From an uncultured Bacteroidales bacterium (GTDB lineage Bacteria; Bacteroidota; Bacteroidia; Bacteroidales; UBA932): 33,719 bases of DNA. The stretch's first letter is position 1; each line of letters opens with the position of its first letter. Below are positions 32,055 through 33,719 of the stretch, piece after piece. A model generated the notes under the pieces. The model ran no database searches and was not told where the DNA came from. It saw only the letters and a list, made by a program, of their open reading frames with translations. The DNA lies in NCBI GenBank assembly GCA_944322605.1, contig CALUPD010000002.1, forward strand, positions 1-33,719, written 5' to 3'. The translations under genes and the position numbers were made by a program.

Positions 32055-33330
32055 AAACTCCAGCCATCATAAACACAGAGGTAAGCATTTCACGGTTCTT
32101 GGCACACTCCCCATTGTAATAGTGCAGCTGTATCATCTCTACACTTGCTCCTGCTGCATTGGCGATGTAAGATATGGGAAGTCCGTTGTTGATGGCAACC
32201 GTGATTGCTGTGTGTCGGAATACATAGGCATACAAATCAAAGTCTGTTCCAAGCTCTTCCCCAATCTCTTTTAGCCATATATTCAGATGCTCACGAAACT
32301 TCTTGTATGTGTAATCCTTTGTAGAATGATTTTTCTCTTGTTCGTCATCCATGATAGGGAATATATATCCGAATTTTGACATACCCTTGTACTTGTCAAT
32401 GATAGAACGCACAACTGGGGTAATTGGAACTTCGACCGTTCTGTGGGTTTTCTTGCGTTTGACCAACAGAGTTTCCTTTTTAGTGATGTCTTTTCTTTTG
32501 ACTTTGATGACATCACAAGGGGCAAAGAATGTGTGAAACATGAAGATGCAGAAATCATAATATAGTTCCACTTTTTCTCGGTCCTTGTATGATGGGGTAA
32601 TGTATTCCACATTAAGGTTTAGAAATGCCCTCAGTTGTTCGTCTGACAATACATCCGGATGCCTTTCTGAAACATCATATCTATCAGGATTATAGTCTGA
32701 AAAACAGAATGTGCCTATTTGCGCAAGGTTGAACATGACATCTTTGTCTTTGTGCGCCCTTCCAAGCAATGCACGGAACGCTTTTGTCATGTGCTTGTAT
32801 GATTTCTTTCTTGCAAACATATAAGCAAGACCGACCATTTTATTATAGTCTATTGTTGAAAATGGCATGGAATCAAAATATGGTATGTCTGCACGGCATC
32901 GTGTAAGCAGCTTGTAATAAATCTCATAATTACATCCTTGCTTTGCTTTTTCACGCAGAATGACAGTCTCCAAGTATTTCTCTACGGAGTTCTTATACTC
33001 GTCAACGCTCCACGCAGACACTTTTTCTTGTGGTTGGGCCGCAGGATTTGAATACTGTTGTTTGTAGTAATCAGCTACTTGTTTAGCGGTAAGTTCCGGA
33101 TGTTCTTGAATGAGTTTCCAGTATATTGCCTTGAACTCGTCAAGGACTTTGTTGTTCTCCACGTAATTTACGGCATAGGCTGAAAACCGTTCTTTTTCTT
33201 TCACCCAACGCTTTTCCAGATTAGGACTTCCTTTGAGTAGATGACCCACCCTTTTGTAATAACGAACCTTGTTTTCAGAGATGCGCAAGACAAGCACACC
33301 AGTACGGATAATGAATTTTAGCTTCACCAT
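32053..33330 (-). CDS. Tyrosine recombinase/integrase of Bacteroidetes mobile-element type
   Basis: The 425 residues have a basic N-terminal arm-binding-like region, a SAM-like core-binding domain (about 110-215) and a catalytic domain (about 230-415). Visible are K294/K295 in RKKTHRTVEVP, YVFRHT (R372) and LHYYN with the nucleophile Y404 or Y405. By eye, the first catalytic arginine is replaced: FFAPCDVIKVKRKDI has Ala270 where most relatives have GMRPSD. The box II position has Tyr369, and the third His/Trp position has Ala395. It may still be active as a divergent subfamily. The gene reads away from the tRNA-Asp-like site at 33583, as expected for an element end. Confidence 0.9.
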   Translation of the reverse strand: MVKLKFIIRTGVLVLRISENKVRYYKRVGHLLKGSPNLEKRWVKEKERFSAYAVNYVENNKVLDEFKAIYWKLIQEHPELTAKQVADYYKQQYSNPAAQPQEKVSAWSVDEYKNSVEKYLETVILREKAKQGCNYEIYYKLLTRCRADIPYFDSMPFSTIDYNKMVGLAYMFARKKSYKHMTKAFRALLGRAHKDKDVMFNLAQIGTFCFSDYNPDRYDVSERHPDVLSDEQLRAFLNLNVEYITPSYKDREKVELYYDFCIFMFHTFFAPCDVIKVKRKDITKKETLLVKRKKTHRTVEVPITPVVRSIIDKYKGMSKFGYIFPIMDDEQEKNHSTKDYTYKKFREHLNIWLKEIGEELGTDFDLYAYVFRHTAITVAINNGLPISYIANAAGASVEMIQLHYYNGECAKNREMLTSVFMMAGV

Positions 33331-33550
33331 AATCGTTCTTTAATTAAGTTTGACCGAAGATGATGAACCCCATGAGCTGATTTCAGATGGCGAGCAGTGT
33401 GTATTTTGGCACACCGGCTTGATTAAACCTCAAAAAAGCGCGCACTGTCTCACTTTCAACTTAATGGATTCCGTGTCCTCATCGGACTCAACTAAAGAAC
33501 CTCATTTGCAATGATTTGTATTGCCTGCAAAGAAATTCGACTTAATAAAA
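33331..33550. other. Gene-free region between the recombinase and the att-like site
   Basis: No coding gene is visible. TCAACTTAAT (about 33450) and TCGACTTAAT (about 33538) are near copies and could be recombinase arm-binding sites. TTTGCA and TGCAAA flank 33508-33533 as a weak dyad. I see no -7 consensus for the recombinase gene here. Confidence 0.5.
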
Positions 33551-33583
33551 AATCCACTCCAGAACTTGCATCTGAAGTGGATT
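33551..33583 (-). terminator. Terminator next to the tRNA-Asp 3'-end fragment
   Basis: On the minus strand AATCCACTTC (33574-33583) pairs with GGAGTGGATT (33551-33560), with one mismatch, followed by TTTTTTATT. It lies directly after the tRNA-like fragment and looks like an ordinary tRNA terminator. Confidence 0.75.
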
Positions 33584-33600
33584 GCGGTGCGGACGGGACT
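33583..33600 (-). mobile_element. Putative attachment site: 18-bp 3' end of tRNA-Asp
   Basis: The minus strand reads AGTCCCGTCCGCACCGCA, which fits the T-stem, acceptor strand CCGCACC, G discriminator and CA of a Bacteroidales tRNA-Asp(GUC) gene. The 5' part is missing: upstream sequence is AT-rich, with GTTAAAGT instead of the normal GTTCGAGT T-loop. A tRNA 3'-end fragment beside a tyrosine recombinase is the classic scar of element insertion at a tRNA. The intact tRNA is not in the window. The 119 bases to its right show no gene. Confidence 0.7.
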
Positions 33601-33719
33601 TTAACTTACGCAATCAAGAAATCTCACAAAACTGCAATATACTGATAATAATCAAGTTATTACAAATCAACTATATTACTAAATATCATTAAATACCTTT
33701 TACTATTTCAATTATTGGG

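Noticed and set aside
30903-33330. A two-protein Fic toxin-antitoxin pair (recombinase side or small upstream gene).
   Set aside because: No small antitoxin gene is present. The inhibitory motif is inside the Fic protein (SNHIEG), so it is self-inhibited.
33583-33600. An intact tRNA-Asp gene at the right end.
   Set aside because: Only the 3' 18 bases match. No anticodon arm, D-arm or 5' acceptor strand lies beside it.

Overview
The window looks like the chromosome of a Bacteroidales bacterium, probably a gut commensal. The signs are Bacteroidetes-type promoters (TAnnTTTG at -7, sometimes with TTTG 19-20 bp upstream), little Shine-Dalgarno sequence, short-signal lipoproteins, a complete type V (fimbrillin) pilus operon, and Bacteroidetes versions of HtpG, Tex, GyrA, ArgS and a CBS-ClC channel. 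Native genes favour AGG/AGA for arginine. I cannot name the genus.

Layout. (1) 0.1-5.2 kb: a 5'-truncated AraC-family fragment, a zinc-type module (Fur-family repressor plus CDF exporter), htpG and an orphan lipoprotein. (2) 5.35-11.35 kb, plus strand: a tight five-gene pilus operon with a DUF3575-like outer-membrane protein, a DUF3868-like lipoprotein with a TPR tail, an FimA/Mfa1-like fimbrillin, an Mfa2/FimB-like anchor and a large lipoprotein with two BIG2 Ig-like domains, probably the tip or accessory subunit. It ends at a terminator shared with the convergent tex gene. (3) 11.5-25 kb, minus strand: housekeeping genes tex, ClC channel, a small acidic protein, argS-ygiQ, gyrA-TPR protein and a conserved unknown. 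A three-copy hairpin repeat lies at 15.6 kb. (4) 25.1-26.1 kb: tRNA-Lys and a ferredoxin-nitroreductase fusion.

(5) 26.3-28.7 kb: a probably transferred block with CGC-rich arginine codons. It holds an AraC regulator, divergent from a flavodoxin gene reduced to its two ends by an in-frame internal deletion, and an exported alpha/beta hydrolase. (6) 28.7-30.3 kb: tRNA-Gly(CCC), a small HTH-like protein and a metallo-beta-lactamase-fold lipoprotein. (7) 30.3-33.7 kb: a mobile or island segment. It has degenerate intergenic repeats, a 17-bp inverted repeat, a self-inhibited class Fic protein with a winged helix, a divergent tyrosine recombinase and an 18-bp fragment identical to the 3' end expected of tRNA-Asp, followed by a terminator.

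The least ordinary part is the recombinase-Fic segment. The fic promoter is embedded in TTTATATACCAC boxes, including a perfect 15-bp inverted repeat, and related boxes recur at the fic stop codon. The recombinase lacks the usual first catalytic arginine. I did not find a clearly new multi-gene system. The best candidates for follow-up are this Fic/operator cassette, the tRNA-Asp attachment remnant, the gutted flavodoxin gene and the covarying hairpin repeat.
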